This document shows positions 45,771 through 54,814 of a stretch of DNA of 64,000 nucleotides, in pieces; the stretch's first letter is position 1, and the number at the start of each line of letters is the position of its first letter. Location: NCBI GenBank assembly GCA_039972875.1, contig JBDWMA010000032.1, positions 186,001 through 250,000 of the forward strand, read 5' to 3'. The position numbers and the translations under genes are program-made. The DNA comes from Pseudoruegeria sp039972875 (lineage in GTDB: Bacteria; Pseudomonadota; Alphaproteobacteria; Rhodobacterales; Rhodobacteraceae). Below the pieces are notes generated by a model. The model saw nothing but the letters and a program-made list of their open reading frames with translations, ran no database searches and had not been told where the DNA came from.

Positions 45771-46064
45771 CGCAGAATCACAGAATTCAAGCCAGAAAAA
45801 TGCGCCGATCAATGTTATTGCAGGGAAAAACTTGGCAAAAATACAAGTTTTTACGAGGACCTCTAATACAAATGGGGTCAATAACAATTTTAATTCAATG
45901 ACTTAGATAGTATTTCTGTCGATATTATCAAACACTTAATATTGCGCGATCTATGCCCAATTCGCGCCCCAATCGGGCGTCTATATAGGATCATACCACG
46001 GCGGACACAGGGTCTGACCCGGTGAATGAACACAAACTAATCTGATCCTTTGGAGGGACACACT

Positions 46065-46289
46065 ATGACTTTTATTAACAAAATCGCTCAGTTCAAAAAC
46101 GACGAAGACGGCGCTGTAACTGTAGACTGGGTTGTGCTGACTGCCGCTCTGGTTGGCCTTGGCATCGCGGTTCTGTCCACCGTTGCAACCGGTGTTGACA
46201 ACGTAAACACTGACCTGTCCGCATCCTTTACGTCTGGTCAAACATTCTCAAGCCAGGGTGACACTGTTACGGCCACAACAATCGACTAA
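46065..46289 (+). CDS. Flp-like prepilin, copy 1
   Basis: A 74-aa protein with a short basic leader, a DEDG cleavage-site region and one hydrophobic helix, then a Ser/Thr-rich C-terminus. The cleavage motif reads G/AVTVDWVVLTAAL, compared with the usual Flp G/xxxxEYGLI, so Asp-Trp replaces Glu-Tyr. GGAGGG lies upstream. It has its own terminator and sits upstream of cpaB. It is probably the major pilin or a pilin-like subunit of the Tad system. Confidence 0.82.
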   Translation: MTFINKIAQFKNDEDGAVTVDWVVLTAALVGLGIAVLSTVATGVDNVNTDLSASFTSGQTFSSQGDTVTATTID

Positions 46290-46322
46290 TATGCGCATGA
46301 TCTGACATCAGATCATTCCAAG

Positions 46323-46353
46323 AAAAAGGCCACCTCAACAGGTGGCCTTTTTT
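46323..46353 (+). terminator. strong intrinsic terminator of pilin copy 1
   Basis: AAAAAGGCCACCT (46323-46335), 4-nt loop CAAC, AGGTGGCCTTTTT (46340-46352) and trailing T: a 13-bp stem ending in a T tract. Confidence 0.9.
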
Positions 46354-46466
46354 GGATTTCCACCGCTAAAGTCTATTTCCGTCATGTCACAAGAAATTGC
46401 CTCTCCGCGGCCAAAATCAAGCCCCATTCGTAAGGATAATGAAGCAAGCAATAAAGTGTCTAAAAA

Positions 46467-46495
46467 TTGGCTCGTGTATGGTTCGGGCCTATTAT
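46467..46495 (+). promoter_or_regulatory. sigma70-like promoter of pilin copy 2
   Basis: TTGGCT (46467-46472), 17 nt, TATTAT (46490-46495), about 39 nt before the start codon. Confidence 0.6.
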
Positions 46496-46533
46496 TGTGA
46501 GTGTTGATCGAGTGATATTTTGGAGGAAAGAAC

Positions 46534-46761
46534 GTGAATAAACTAAAAAAATTACATTTATTCAAAGAAGACGAAAACGGTGCAGTCTCGGTTGACTGGG
46601 TTGTTCTGACAGCGGCCCTAGTAGCGATGACGATAGCAATCTTACCAGCTGTATTCGTTGGTGTAGACAATACAGCTGACAATATGGAGGCCTCTTTTGA
46701 TAGCAACGCCTCTTTTGCCGAACAAGGCAAAGACGTTGTCGCCACGACAGTGGGCCAATAG
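46534..46761 (+). CDS. Flp-like prepilin, copy 2
   Basis: A 75-aa paralogue of the upstream pilin with the same NG/AVSVDWVVLTAALV junction and overall layout but a diverged C-terminal half. It starts at GTG with GGAGGAAAG 5 nt upstream. Two pilin genes with separate transcription signals suggest different levels of expression or different subunits. Confidence 0.82.
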   Translation: MNKLKKLHLFKEDENGAVSVDWVVLTAALVAMTIAILPAVFVGVDNTADNMEASFDSNASFAEQGKDVVATTVGQ

Positions 46762-46898
46762 ATTAATAGCTTTCGACAGGACCAGAACGTCAAATTTTCC
46801 TGCTTTGATCACTATTCTGCCCCTTTTCCCGGATACAAAAATTAACGAACAAGTGTCGATCCAGTTTGGCACTCAACTCTCTGATGGAGGACAATACA

Positions 46899-47744
46899 AT
46901 GCGAATGGTTTTTGGTTTGGTGTTGATGCTAGGCCTTGGTTTGGCTGGCTTCGCCGTCTACATGGCCAAGGACTATGTTGGTGCGTACGAAAAAGCACTA
47001 AAGGCGGAACGTGCTGTTACGGCCCAAATGGTCCCAACTGTCCAAGTTTTTACAATGAAACGCCCTATCAAATATGGGGAAAAAGTTAAAATTGATGACG
47101 TACAGGTTATCCGCTGGCCAGAAAATGCAATCCCAGAGGGTGCATTTTTGAAAGAAGAAGATCTATTTCCAGACGGTGAGAACAAATTACGTACCGTTGT
47201 TCGGGCGATGGAAAAGGATGAGGCACTCCTAGCGATTAAACTCACGTCCCCGGGTGAAGATGCTGGCATTACGTCTCGATTGACAAAAGGGATGCGAGCA
47301 TTTGCAATTCGTGTGGATGTTTCAACGGGTGTCTCTGGCTTTTTACGACCAGGAGATCGTGTGGATGTCTATTGGAGTGGACGCAGTCAGGACAAGGAAG
47401 TCACAAAGCTCATTGAGGCCGGTGTCCAACTTATTGCGGTTGATCAAGAATCCAACGAAGATCGAAAAGAAACCAAAATTGCGCAGACAGTCACTGTCGA
47501 AATTACTCCACAACAAGTTGCATCGCTGGCCCAAGCCCAAACAACTGGCCGACTGTCTTTGTCCTTAGTGGGCGCAGAGGACGATACAATCGCGGAAGCC
47601 ATTGAAGTGGATCAGATGCGGCTTCTCGGCATTCAAGAAGCGCAAGAAGAAGTGATCGTTGAACAGCAAGTCGAGAAAGTCTGTACAATTAAAACGCGGC
47701 GCGGCGCCGAAGTTCTACAGATTCCGATTCCTTGTACGAACTAA
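46899..47744 (+). CDS. cpaB: Flp pilus assembly protein CpaB/RcpC
   Basis: A 281-aa protein with one N-terminal membrane segment (about 2-20) and a SAF domain (RPIKYGEKVKIDDVQVIRWP, about 53-110), followed by the conserved FAIRVDVSTGVSGFLRPGDRVDV segment. CpaB is a periplasmic partner of the secretin. The ATG at 46899 has GGAGG upstream. A strong terminator follows. Confidence 0.93.
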   Translation: MRMVFGLVLMLGLGLAGFAVYMAKDYVGAYEKALKAERAVTAQMVPTVQVFTMKRPIKYGEKVKIDDVQVIRWPENAIPEGAFLKEEDLFPDGENKLRTVVRAMEKDEALLAIKLTSPGEDAGITSRLTKGMRAFAIRVDVSTGVSGFLRPGDRVDVYWSGRSQDKEVTKLIEAGVQLIAVDQESNEDRKETKIAQTVTVEITPQQVASLAQAQTTGRLSLSLVGAEDDTIAEAIEVDQMRLLGIQEAQEEVIVEQQVEKVCTIKTRRGAEVLQIPIPCTN

Positions 47745-47763
47745 TTTTCAGAGGGTAAATGCG

Positions 47764-47805
47764 TGAACCTGCGATGAGACAAATCGCAGGTTCATTTTCT
47801 TTTTC
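47764..47805 (+). terminator. intrinsic terminator between cpaB and cpaC
   Basis: TGAACCTGCGAT (47764-47775) / ATCGCAGGTTCA (47783-47794): a 12-bp stem followed by a T-rich run (TTTTCTTTTT). It divides the Tad locus into at least two transcription units. Confidence 0.88.
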
Positions 47806-47858
47806 GAACATGTGTTGCTCGATAACGACAGTGCTAATGCAAGAAATAAGATAGTTTA

Positions 47859-47887
47859 TTGCATAAAATCAACATCTCGGTCATTAT
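47859..47887 (+). promoter_or_regulatory. sigma70-like promoter of cpaC
   Basis: TTGCAT (47859-47864), 17 nt, CATTAT (47882-47887), downstream of the cpaB terminator and about 54 nt before the cpaC ATG. Confidence 0.55.
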
Positions 47888-47940
47888 TTTGGAAATGGTC
47901 ATAAGAACCGTCAATGAAGTGATCATAGAGGCAGGATCAC

Positions 47941-49338
47941 ATGAAGCTTAAAAGTATATTTTCCGCATTGCTGATCGGCACAGCGTTGATCACAATGGAG
48001 GCCCCCGTAGCGCAGGCTGAAACACTGCGCGTTTTGCGTGGTTCGGTAACCAGCGCTCTGGCCGTACCGATGAACAGGGCTGTTGTCGTCGAAAGTGAAA
48101 CCCCTTTTGCAGAACTTTCAATTGCGAATCCGGGCATTGCTGACATCTCTACACTTTCGGACCGCACGATCTACGTTTTGGGAAAAATACCCGGACGGAC
48201 AACCTTGACACTACTTGGGGTTGATGGTGGGTTAATCGCAAATGTCGAAGTTCAAGTTACACCCGATGTAGCTGAATTCAAAGAACGTCTGCGCCAGATC
48301 CTTCCTGGGGAAAAAATCGAGGTGCGCACGGCGAACGATGGGATTGTCCTTTCAGGTACTGTCTCAAGTTCTTCGCGTCTTGACCGAGCGCTTGATCTCG
48401 CAGAACGCTACGCCCCCGAGCGCGTGTCCAATCTCTTGGTGGTTGGCGGCACACAACAGGTTATGCTAAAGGTTCGGTTTGCTGAAATGCAGCGCTCAGT
48501 CAGCAAGAGTTTGAACCTAAGTGCAGCTGCAAGCGGTACAATATTTGGTGGTGACACAACACTGGATGCGGGTAACAATGCTTTTGTTGATGGCGTCACG
48601 GATGCCGTTGGCAACGACGCAGCTGGCCGCGCTTTACTTGGCTTTAGCGCTGGTAGCTTGGAGTTTAACGTATTACTCGAAGCTCTTGAATCCAAAGGTG
48701 TTGTTAGAACGTTAGCAGAACCAAATTTGACCGCCCTCTCAGGACAGGAAGCATCCTTTTTGGCGGGCGGTGAATATCCCGTCCCTGTGGCCCAAGATAA
48801 TGATACAACCACGATCGAGTTCAAACCCTTTGGTGTGGAATTGAATTTCACACCGCGCGTCGTTGATGGTGACTTGATCAACCTTTCGATTGAGGCTGCC
48901 GTCAGCTCTTTAGATTCATCCTCTGGGATTATTGCAGACGGGTTCGCAATTGCCGCTTTCAGTCGTCGGGAAACCTCAACTACAGTAGAAATGCGGGACG
49001 GTGAAAGCTTTGCAATTGCTGGACTGTTACTTGATGATTTTCAGGATACCGTTGGTCAAGTCCCTTGGCTCGGAGATATACCTATTTTGGGTACATTGTT
49101 CCGAAGCACAGATTTCCAACGAGATCAAAGTGAACTGGTGATTATTATCACCCCTCATCTGGTTAGCCCCACTCGGGGTGAGGTCCTTGCCCTACCAACA
49201 GATCGCATTACGCCCCCCTCTGAATCAGAGCTGTTTTTGTTCGGTAAAACTTTTGGAAAAGCCAAAAAAGTATCAGGCGCTGCCGGAGAAGTTGCGAGCC
49301 AAGACTTTGGCGGTTCTTATGGATATGTGATGGAATAA
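47941..49338 (+). CDS. cpaC: Tad secretin CpaC/RcpA
   Basis: A 465-aa outer-membrane secretin of the Tad pilus. A signal peptide (cleavage about residue 26, after VAQA) precedes an N-terminal pilus-assembly domain, a BON-like domain (about 105-165) and a C-terminal type II/III secretin domain. VPWLGDIPILGTLFRS is the family signature. The stop is 1 nt before the OmpA-like gene. Confidence 0.94.
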   Translation: MKLKSIFSALLIGTALITMEAPVAQAETLRVLRGSVTSALAVPMNRAVVVESETPFAELSIANPGIADISTLSDRTIYVLGKIPGRTTLTLLGVDGGLIANVEVQVTPDVAEFKERLRQILPGEKIEVRTANDGIVLSGTVSSSSRLDRALDLAERYAPERVSNLLVVGGTQQVMLKVRFAEMQRSVSKSLNLSAAASGTIFGGDTTLDAGNNAFVDGVTDAVGNDAAGRALLGFSAGSLEFNVLLEALESKGVVRTLAEPNLTALSGQEASFLAGGEYPVPVAQDNDTTTIEFKPFGVELNFTPRVVDGDLINLSIEAAVSSLDSSSGIIADGFAIAAFSRRETSTTVEMRDGESFAIAGLLLDDFQDTVGQVPWLGDIPILGTLFRSTDFQRDQSELVIIITPHLVSPTRGEVLALPTDRITPPSESELFLFGKTFGKAKKVSGAAGEVASQDFGGSYGYVME

Positions 49339-49339
49339 G

Positions 49340-49972
49340 ATGATGAAAAAACAGATCATTACCCTTGTTACCGTCGCTAGCCTTGGTGGTTTAACGGCCT
49401 GTGGCCAGGACTTTTATCGTGAGGCGGGTGCCTCCTTAGACGAAGGCAACTTCGGCAATCCCACGATGAATAACATACAGCTTCAGAATGGTGAAAAATC
49501 CTATGCCCTGACGCTTGCTCATCGATTTGCCGATGAAGTCAATACAATGGTCACGTTTGCATTTGACAGCGCAACTTTAGACCAGAATGCGCGTGCAACG
49601 CTGGATGTCCAGGCCGACTGGATCAGACAGTTTCCAGAAATTAAATTCAAAGTTTTTGGACACACCGACAAAGTCGGATCTGCCTCGTACAATAAATCTC
49701 TTGGAAAACGGCGCGCGAACGCCGTCGTTTCCTATTTGGGAACGCGTGGAATTAGCAAAAGCAGACTGCAAGCAGTTGTATCCTTCGGAGAGACGCAACC
49801 CCTGATCGTAACAGAAGGCCGTGAACGCAGAAATCGGCGAACTGTGACAGAAGTATCCGGATTCGTTGAACGGCACCCCACTGTTTTAAATGGAAAATAT
49901 GCGGAAGTAATCTGGCGCGAGTATGTTGCGAGTGCAACTGAGAAAACAAGCACTGAGAAAACCGAAGAATAA
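49340..49972 (+). CDS. OmpA-family lipoprotein in the CpaD position
   Basis: A 210-aa lipoprotein with the lipobox LTAC (acylated Cys about residue 22) and a C-terminal OmpA-like peptidoglycan-binding domain (TFAFDSATLDQNARATLD, then GHTDKVGSASYNKSLGKRRA). It sits between secretin and TadZ, where many Tad loci encode CpaD. It may anchor or guide the secretin in the outer membrane (inference). Confidence 0.9.
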   Translation: MMKKQIITLVTVASLGGLTACGQDFYREAGASLDEGNFGNPTMNNIQLQNGEKSYALTLAHRFADEVNTMVTFAFDSATLDQNARATLDVQADWIRQFPEIKFKVFGHTDKVGSASYNKSLGKRRANAVVSYLGTRGISKSRLQAVVSFGETQPLIVTEGRERRNRRTVTEVSGFVERHPTVLNGKYAEVIWREYVASATEKTSTEKTEE

Positions 49973-49998
49973 TTTCTATCGTATCAAAATAACGAATA

Positions 49999-50020
49999 AT
50001 TACGGCTTTTTAGCCGTAAT
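49999..50020 (+). other. hairpin upstream of tadZ
   Basis: ATTACGGCT (49999-50007), TTTT loop, AGCCGTAAT (50012-50020): a 9-bp stem without a following T run, between the OmpA-like gene and tadZ. It may be a weak terminator or an mRNA-processing element. Confidence 0.4.
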
Positions 50021-50135
50021 GTTGCCCAACTTGCCCTCCATCTTCTTTCCAACGGACTAGTACGGCTCAGAGCGAGTCGGATGTTTTTCCTTACGGATGT
50101 TCCCGCAAGGTTTTGAAGAAGAGGAACGTGAGACA

Positions 50136-51389
50136 ATGAGCAGCGGCACACAGATGCTTCATCCAGAGCCCGCCCCTTTGAAGGCGTGCACAATCTCTCG
50201 CGATGTACAAAATTTCGAGTTGTTGATCGAGGATATGGAATCTGAGCTTGGCGAAAGTTGGGGCGATCTTGGCTTTGGCGACGCACAGATATTCCTCACC
50301 CAAGATGACGCGTTAACATTGGAGTTCGTGGCAATTGCCGTCGACAAAGAAGATGAAACCGACATTGAACTGATTGGCAGACTGGTACAGTCAGCCCGTG
50401 AGCGGGATATCAAAGTCATTTTGATCGCTGATAACGTTTCCCCAAACACCTTGCACAAATTAATGCGCATGGGGGCAGAAGATTTCATCCCCTACCCCCT
50501 CCCTGAGAACGAACTTCATGAAGCGATACACAGACTTCGTCAGTCCAATTCTAACCAGAATAATACTCAATTGAGTGAAACGGACACGCCCAAAGCTCCC
50601 AAAGCGACTGGAAATCATAGTGCGGTGGTTCTACCAGTACATGGGTTGGCTGGCGGGACCGGTGCCTCTACCTTAGCAGTTAATCTTGCACGTGAACTAG
50701 CAACCATCGAAAAGAACAATCCCCCGCGCGTTTGCATCATCGATTTAGACTTTCAATTTGGCAGCTTGTCCACTTATCTTGATCTCCCCAGACGGGAATC
50801 TGTCTACGAGTTGTTGTCTTCGCCGGAAACAATGGATGCCGATAGCTTTATGCAGGCGCTTGTGACTTATAATGACAATCTTCACGTTTTAACCGCCCCT
50901 CCGGAGATGCTCCCACTTGATATGGTTGGCCCGGAGGACATTGATTCAATTATAGAAATGGCCCGAACCAATTTTGATTACGTGGTTATAGACATGCCCT
51001 CCACTGTAGTCAGTTGGACCGAGGCTGTACTATCACAGGCACATGTGTATCTCGCCACACTAGAGCTGGATATGCGCAGTGCCCAGAATGTTCTTCGGAT
51101 GGTGAAAACCCTTAAAGCAGAAGAACTCCCTGTAGAAAAATTACGGTTTGTGCTGAACCGAGCTCCCAAATTTACCGATCTTTCCGGGAAATCACGCGTG
51201 AAACGCATGGGGGAAAGCCTGGATATAAAAATTGAAATCCAATTGCCCGATGGTTCCAAACAGGTTTCGCAATGTGAGGATCAAGGGCAAGCGCTGGCGG
51301 ATGGCGCAGCTAAGAACCCGCTACGTAAAGAAATTCAGAAACTCGCGAAATCCATACACGAACGTAACGTGTCGCAAGAAGCGGCCTAA
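50136..51389 (+). CDS. cpaE: Tad assembly ATPase-like protein TadZ/CpaE
   Basis: A 417-aa protein with an N-terminal atypical receiver domain (about 15-130) and a C-terminal ParA/MinD-like domain. Its Walker A is degenerate (GLAGGTGASTLA near residue 172, lacking the usual lysine), as in many TadZ proteins that localise the pilus machine. CIIDLDFQFGSLSTYL is the second nucleotide motif. The ATG at 50136 is preferred to one 13 codons upstream. Confidence 0.92.
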   Translation: MSSGTQMLHPEPAPLKACTISRDVQNFELLIEDMESELGESWGDLGFGDAQIFLTQDDALTLEFVAIAVDKEDETDIELIGRLVQSARERDIKVILIADNVSPNTLHKLMRMGAEDFIPYPLPENELHEAIHRLRQSNSNQNNTQLSETDTPKAPKATGNHSAVVLPVHGLAGGTGASTLAVNLARELATIEKNNPPRVCIIDLDFQFGSLSTYLDLPRRESVYELLSSPETMDADSFMQALVTYNDNLHVLTAPPEMLPLDMVGPEDIDSIIEMARTNFDYVVIDMPSTVVSWTEAVLSQAHVYLATLELDMRSAQNVLRMVKTLKAEELPVEKLRFVLNRAPKFTDLSGKSRVKRMGESLDIKIEIQLPDGSKQVSQCEDQGQALADGAAKNPLRKEIQKLAKSIHERNVSQEAA

Positions 51390-51406
51390 GGCAAAGGAGC
51401 CAAACT

Positions 51407-52849
51407 ATGTTTTCACGCTATAGTAAAACGCAATCGAAGGCCGCTCCTGCGAAGAAAGCCGCGCCCGAAGTCGCCCCGGTTAAGGCGCCCTCAAAAGTTG
51501 CGGCCGACAGCAAAAGCTTAAGGAAGGCCACCAGTGTTTCTGCTCGCGCCCAACCCGCCGACAAAGAGAAAAAACGTAAAGAGCGGCTTCAGAGTATCAA
51601 AGTAGAGCTGCACAAACATTTGTTAGACAACCTAAATCTATCAGCTCTTGATACCGCGACAGAATCCGATTTGCGTGCTGAAATTATTGATATTGCGTCA
51701 GAATCCCTCGAAGAGATGAGCGTTGTTCTGAACCGTGAAGAGCGCAGCGCTTTAAACCAAGAATTGTTTGATGAAGTCACAGGGCTTGGCCCACTCGAAC
51801 CTTTGCTCAAGGATGACACGGTAAACGATATTCTGGTGAACGGACCTCAGCAAATCTTTGTTGAACGGGATGGCAAACTAGAAGTCTCGGACATCACTTT
51901 CAAAGATGAGCGCCACCTTCTTAGGATTATTGACAAAATCGTATCTGCGGTTGGTCGTCGGGTCGATGAATCTAACCCCTATGTGGATGCCCGTCTGGCC
52001 GATGGGTCACGATTTAATGCGATGATCCCACCAATTGCGGTGGATGGCTCTTTAGTTTCCATTCGGAAGTTTAAAAAAGACAAGCTCGGCATCGATGATC
52101 TGGTCTCTTTCGGTGCATTTTCGGAAGAAATGGCTGCATATCTGCAAGCCGCGGTCGCCACGCGTCTAAACATTATCGTTTCCGGCGGTACCGGTTCAGG
52201 TAAAACGACTACTCTAAATGCGTTGTCTTCCTTCATCGATGACGCAGAACGAATTCTGACAATCGAAGATACGGCGGAGCTTCAACTGCAACAGTCTCAC
52301 GTTGGACGCATGGAGAGCCGCCCTCCGAATGTCGAGGGAAAAGGTGCGGTGACACCACGGGACTGTTTGAAAAATGCCCTTCGGATGCGCCCTGACCGCA
52401 TCATTGTGGGTGAAACGCGAGGCGAAGAGGTCATCGACATGTTGCAGGCGATGAACACGGGCCACGATGGATCGATGACGACAATTCACGCGAACTCTGC
52501 ACGTGATGGTGTTTCTCGCCTTGAAAACATGATCGCAATGGCCGGTATGGAAATGCCGATTAAAGCTGTAAGAAGTCAGATTTCTTCTGCTGTGAACCTG
52601 ATTGTTCAGGCAAGCCGATTGCAGGATGGGTCGCGGCGCATGACGTCGATTACGGAAATCACCGGAATGGAGGGGGAAGTCATCTCCATGCAGGAAGTGT
52701 TTCGTTATCAGCGTGTTGGCCTGACTCCAGACAACAAAATCTTGGGCCACTTCACTGCAACCGGTGTGCGCTCTCATTTTTCAGAACGGTTCCGGATGTG
52801 GGGCTACGATTTGCCGCCCTCTATATTTGAACCAATGGCGTCGGAGTAG
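51407..52849 (+). CDS. cpaF: Tad pilus assembly ATPase CpaF/TadA
   Basis: A 480-aa secretion ATPase that powers pilus assembly and retraction. A Lys/Ala-rich N-terminal extension of about 55 residues precedes the ATPase core. Walker A GGTGSGKTT is near residue 262; VGETRGEEVIDMLQAMNTGH and TTIHANSARD follow. It is 17 nt after tadZ. Confidence 0.96.
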   Translation: MFSRYSKTQSKAAPAKKAAPEVAPVKAPSKVAADSKSLRKATSVSARAQPADKEKKRKERLQSIKVELHKHLLDNLNLSALDTATESDLRAEIIDIASESLEEMSVVLNREERSALNQELFDEVTGLGPLEPLLKDDTVNDILVNGPQQIFVERDGKLEVSDITFKDERHLLRIIDKIVSAVGRRVDESNPYVDARLADGSRFNAMIPPIAVDGSLVSIRKFKKDKLGIDDLVSFGAFSEEMAAYLQAAVATRLNIIVSGGTGSGKTTTLNALSSFIDDAERILTIEDTAELQLQQSHVGRMESRPPNVEGKGAVTPRDCLKNALRMRPDRIIVGETRGEEVIDMLQAMNTGHDGSMTTIHANSARDGVSRLENMIAMAGMEMPIKAVRSQISSAVNLIVQASRLQDGSRRMTSITEITGMEGEVISMQEVFRYQRVGLTPDNKILGHFTATGVRSHFSERFRMWGYDLPPSIFEPMASE

Positions 52850-52852
52850 ATC

Positions 52853-53821
52853 ATGCAAATTAATGCTGAACTCATCATTTATGCTGTTATTTTCGTCTCG
52901 GTTTTGTTGCTGGTCGAAGGCATCTACCTAACAGTTTTTGGGAAATCGATTAACTTGAACCGCCGTGTCAATCGGCGGTTGGAAATGCTCGAAAAAGGCG
53001 TCGGCCGCGAAGAAGTTCTGGAACAACTCCGTAAGGAGATGAGCCAGCACATGAAATCAAGATCATTTCCACTGTATTCCCTTTTGGCCACCAAAGCGCA
53101 AAAGGCCAATATCGCCTTTTCACCGACACAACTGATCATGGTCATGGCCTTTCTCTCTGTTGTTGCTTTTGTTGGTCTTACAGTTGGGACTGGCGCGGGG
53201 CTAACAGTTCGGATCGCAATCGCTATCGCGATGGGGATCGGCGGCGTCTATATGTGGGTGAACGGCAAGGCAAAAAAACGATTGGATATGCTCGAAGAAC
53301 AACTGCCTGATGCCGTGGATCTCATGGTTCGTTCTTTACGTGTTGGACATCCTTTTTCTTCGGCAATTCAAATTGTCTCTAATGAAGTACCCGATCCATT
53401 GGGGAGTGAAATCGGCGTTATATCTGATGAGGCTGCATATGGCCGCGACGTTGGCGACGCATTGAAATCTATGGCGGAACGACTGGACATGCAGGATCTA
53501 CGTTTTCTTGCAGTTGCAGTTACAATCCAACAACAATCAGGTGGTAACCTGGCTGAGATCCTTGCAGGCCTATCTACAGTTATCCGTGCCCGGTTTCGTC
53601 TGTTTCGTCGTGTAAAGGCGATTACCGCAGAGGCGAAATGGTCCGGTATGTTCCTGTCAATCTTCCCCTTTGGCGCGCTCGCAATGGTGTCAATTCTTCA
53701 GCCTGATTACTACGACGAAGTAAAGGAAACTTCGGTATTTGTGCCAGCATGTTTGGTTGTGGCCGGCTTCTTGGTGGCAAACATGATTGTCATGCGTCGC
53801 CTCGTCGACATCAAAGTATAA
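52853..53821 (+). CDS. tadB: Tad inner-membrane platform protein TadB
   Basis: A 322-aa T2SSF-family protein with hydrophobic segments near the N-terminus, about residues 95-135 and the C-terminus. The T2SSF core contains LPDAVDLMVRSLRVGHPF and QQQSGGNLAEIL. It forms the inner-membrane platform with TadC. It starts 3 nt after tadA. Confidence 0.95.
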   Translation: MQINAELIIYAVIFVSVLLLVEGIYLTVFGKSINLNRRVNRRLEMLEKGVGREEVLEQLRKEMSQHMKSRSFPLYSLLATKAQKANIAFSPTQLIMVMAFLSVVAFVGLTVGTGAGLTVRIAIAIAMGIGGVYMWVNGKAKKRLDMLEEQLPDAVDLMVRSLRVGHPFSSAIQIVSNEVPDPLGSEIGVISDEAAYGRDVGDALKSMAERLDMQDLRFLAVAVTIQQQSGGNLAEILAGLSTVIRARFRLFRRVKAITAEAKWSGMFLSIFPFGALAMVSILQPDYYDEVKETSVFVPACLVVAGFLVANMIVMRRLVDIKV

Positions 53822-53833
53822 GGGGGCCAAGTC

Positions 53834-54814
53834 ATGGAATTGCTAAACACTTTCAACACTATGCTAAAAGAAAACTTCGGTGAACTCGGCCCATTTATCG
53901 TGGTTGGTGTTCTCGGGATCCTGATGATCGTTCTCACGTTGCCTTTCTTGTTGAACAAAAAAGAAGATCCTCTTGATAAATTAAAAAAGAGCCGAATTTC
54001 GTCAAACAGAAATGATCACGATAAAACCGCGCTTCGGTATGAGTCAAAAAACGATAAACTGGAAAAATACTCCAACTTTTTGGAGCCCCAAGACGAAGAA
54101 GAATATTCCGCCGCCCGTCTAAATCTTCTGCGCGCCGGCTACCGCGGAAAAAATGCGGTTCGGATGTTCCATTTTGCACAGTTTTCACTTGGCTTGGGTC
54201 TGTTGGGTGTCGGTGCGATCCTTGCGGTCGTGGCCACACAAACCAACCCTGACACCTCAATGCAGAAAACCCTTATGATGATCCTGATCCCAGGTGTTAT
54301 CGGGTATATGGTGCCACGTTATTGGGTGACCAAACGTGTTGAAAAACGCAAAGAGGAAATCATTAATGGCTTTCCGGACGCATTGGACATGATGTTGGTC
54401 TGTGTAGAAGCCGGTCAATCATTGGATCAATCCATCATCCGCGTGAGCCAAGAACTTCAGGCGGGCTTCCCTGCCCTTGCCGAAGAATTCGCAACGGTTG
54501 CCTATGAGCTAAAAGCAGGCAAAGACAGAATGCATGTTCTGAAAGATATGTCCGAACGAGTCAGCGTTCCGGACGTTTCAAGCTTTGTTACCGTTCTTAT
54601 TCAATCGACATCGTTTGGGACATCGATTGCTGATGCACTCCGTGTGTTTGCGGGCGAAATGCGGGATAAACGTGTTATGCGCGCCGAAGAAAAAGCAAAC
54701 ACTTTACCCACAAAAATGACGCTGGCGACAATGATGTTGACGATTCCTCCTTTGTTGATAATTCTGATTGGACCTTCGGTGTATGGGATCGCAACGATGC
54801 TTGGCGGGGGATGA
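53834..54814 (+). CDS. tadC: Tad inner-membrane platform protein TadC
   Basis: A 326-aa T2SSF-family protein. The core has FPDALDMMLVCVEAGQSLDQSI and VTVLIQSTSFGTSIADALR, with several membrane helices. It pairs with TadB. The stop overlaps tadD by 4 nt (ATGA). Confidence 0.95.
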   Translation: MELLNTFNTMLKENFGELGPFIVVGVLGILMIVLTLPFLLNKKEDPLDKLKKSRISSNRNDHDKTALRYESKNDKLEKYSNFLEPQDEEEYSAARLNLLRAGYRGKNAVRMFHFAQFSLGLGLLGVGAILAVVATQTNPDTSMQKTLMMILIPGVIGYMVPRYWVTKRVEKRKEEIINGFPDALDMMLVCVEAGQSLDQSIIRVSQELQAGFPALAEEFATVAYELKAGKDRMHVLKDMSERVSVPDVSSFVTVLIQSTSFGTSIADALRVFAGEMRDKRVMRAEEKANTLPTKMTLATMMLTIPPLLIILIGPSVYGIATMLGGG

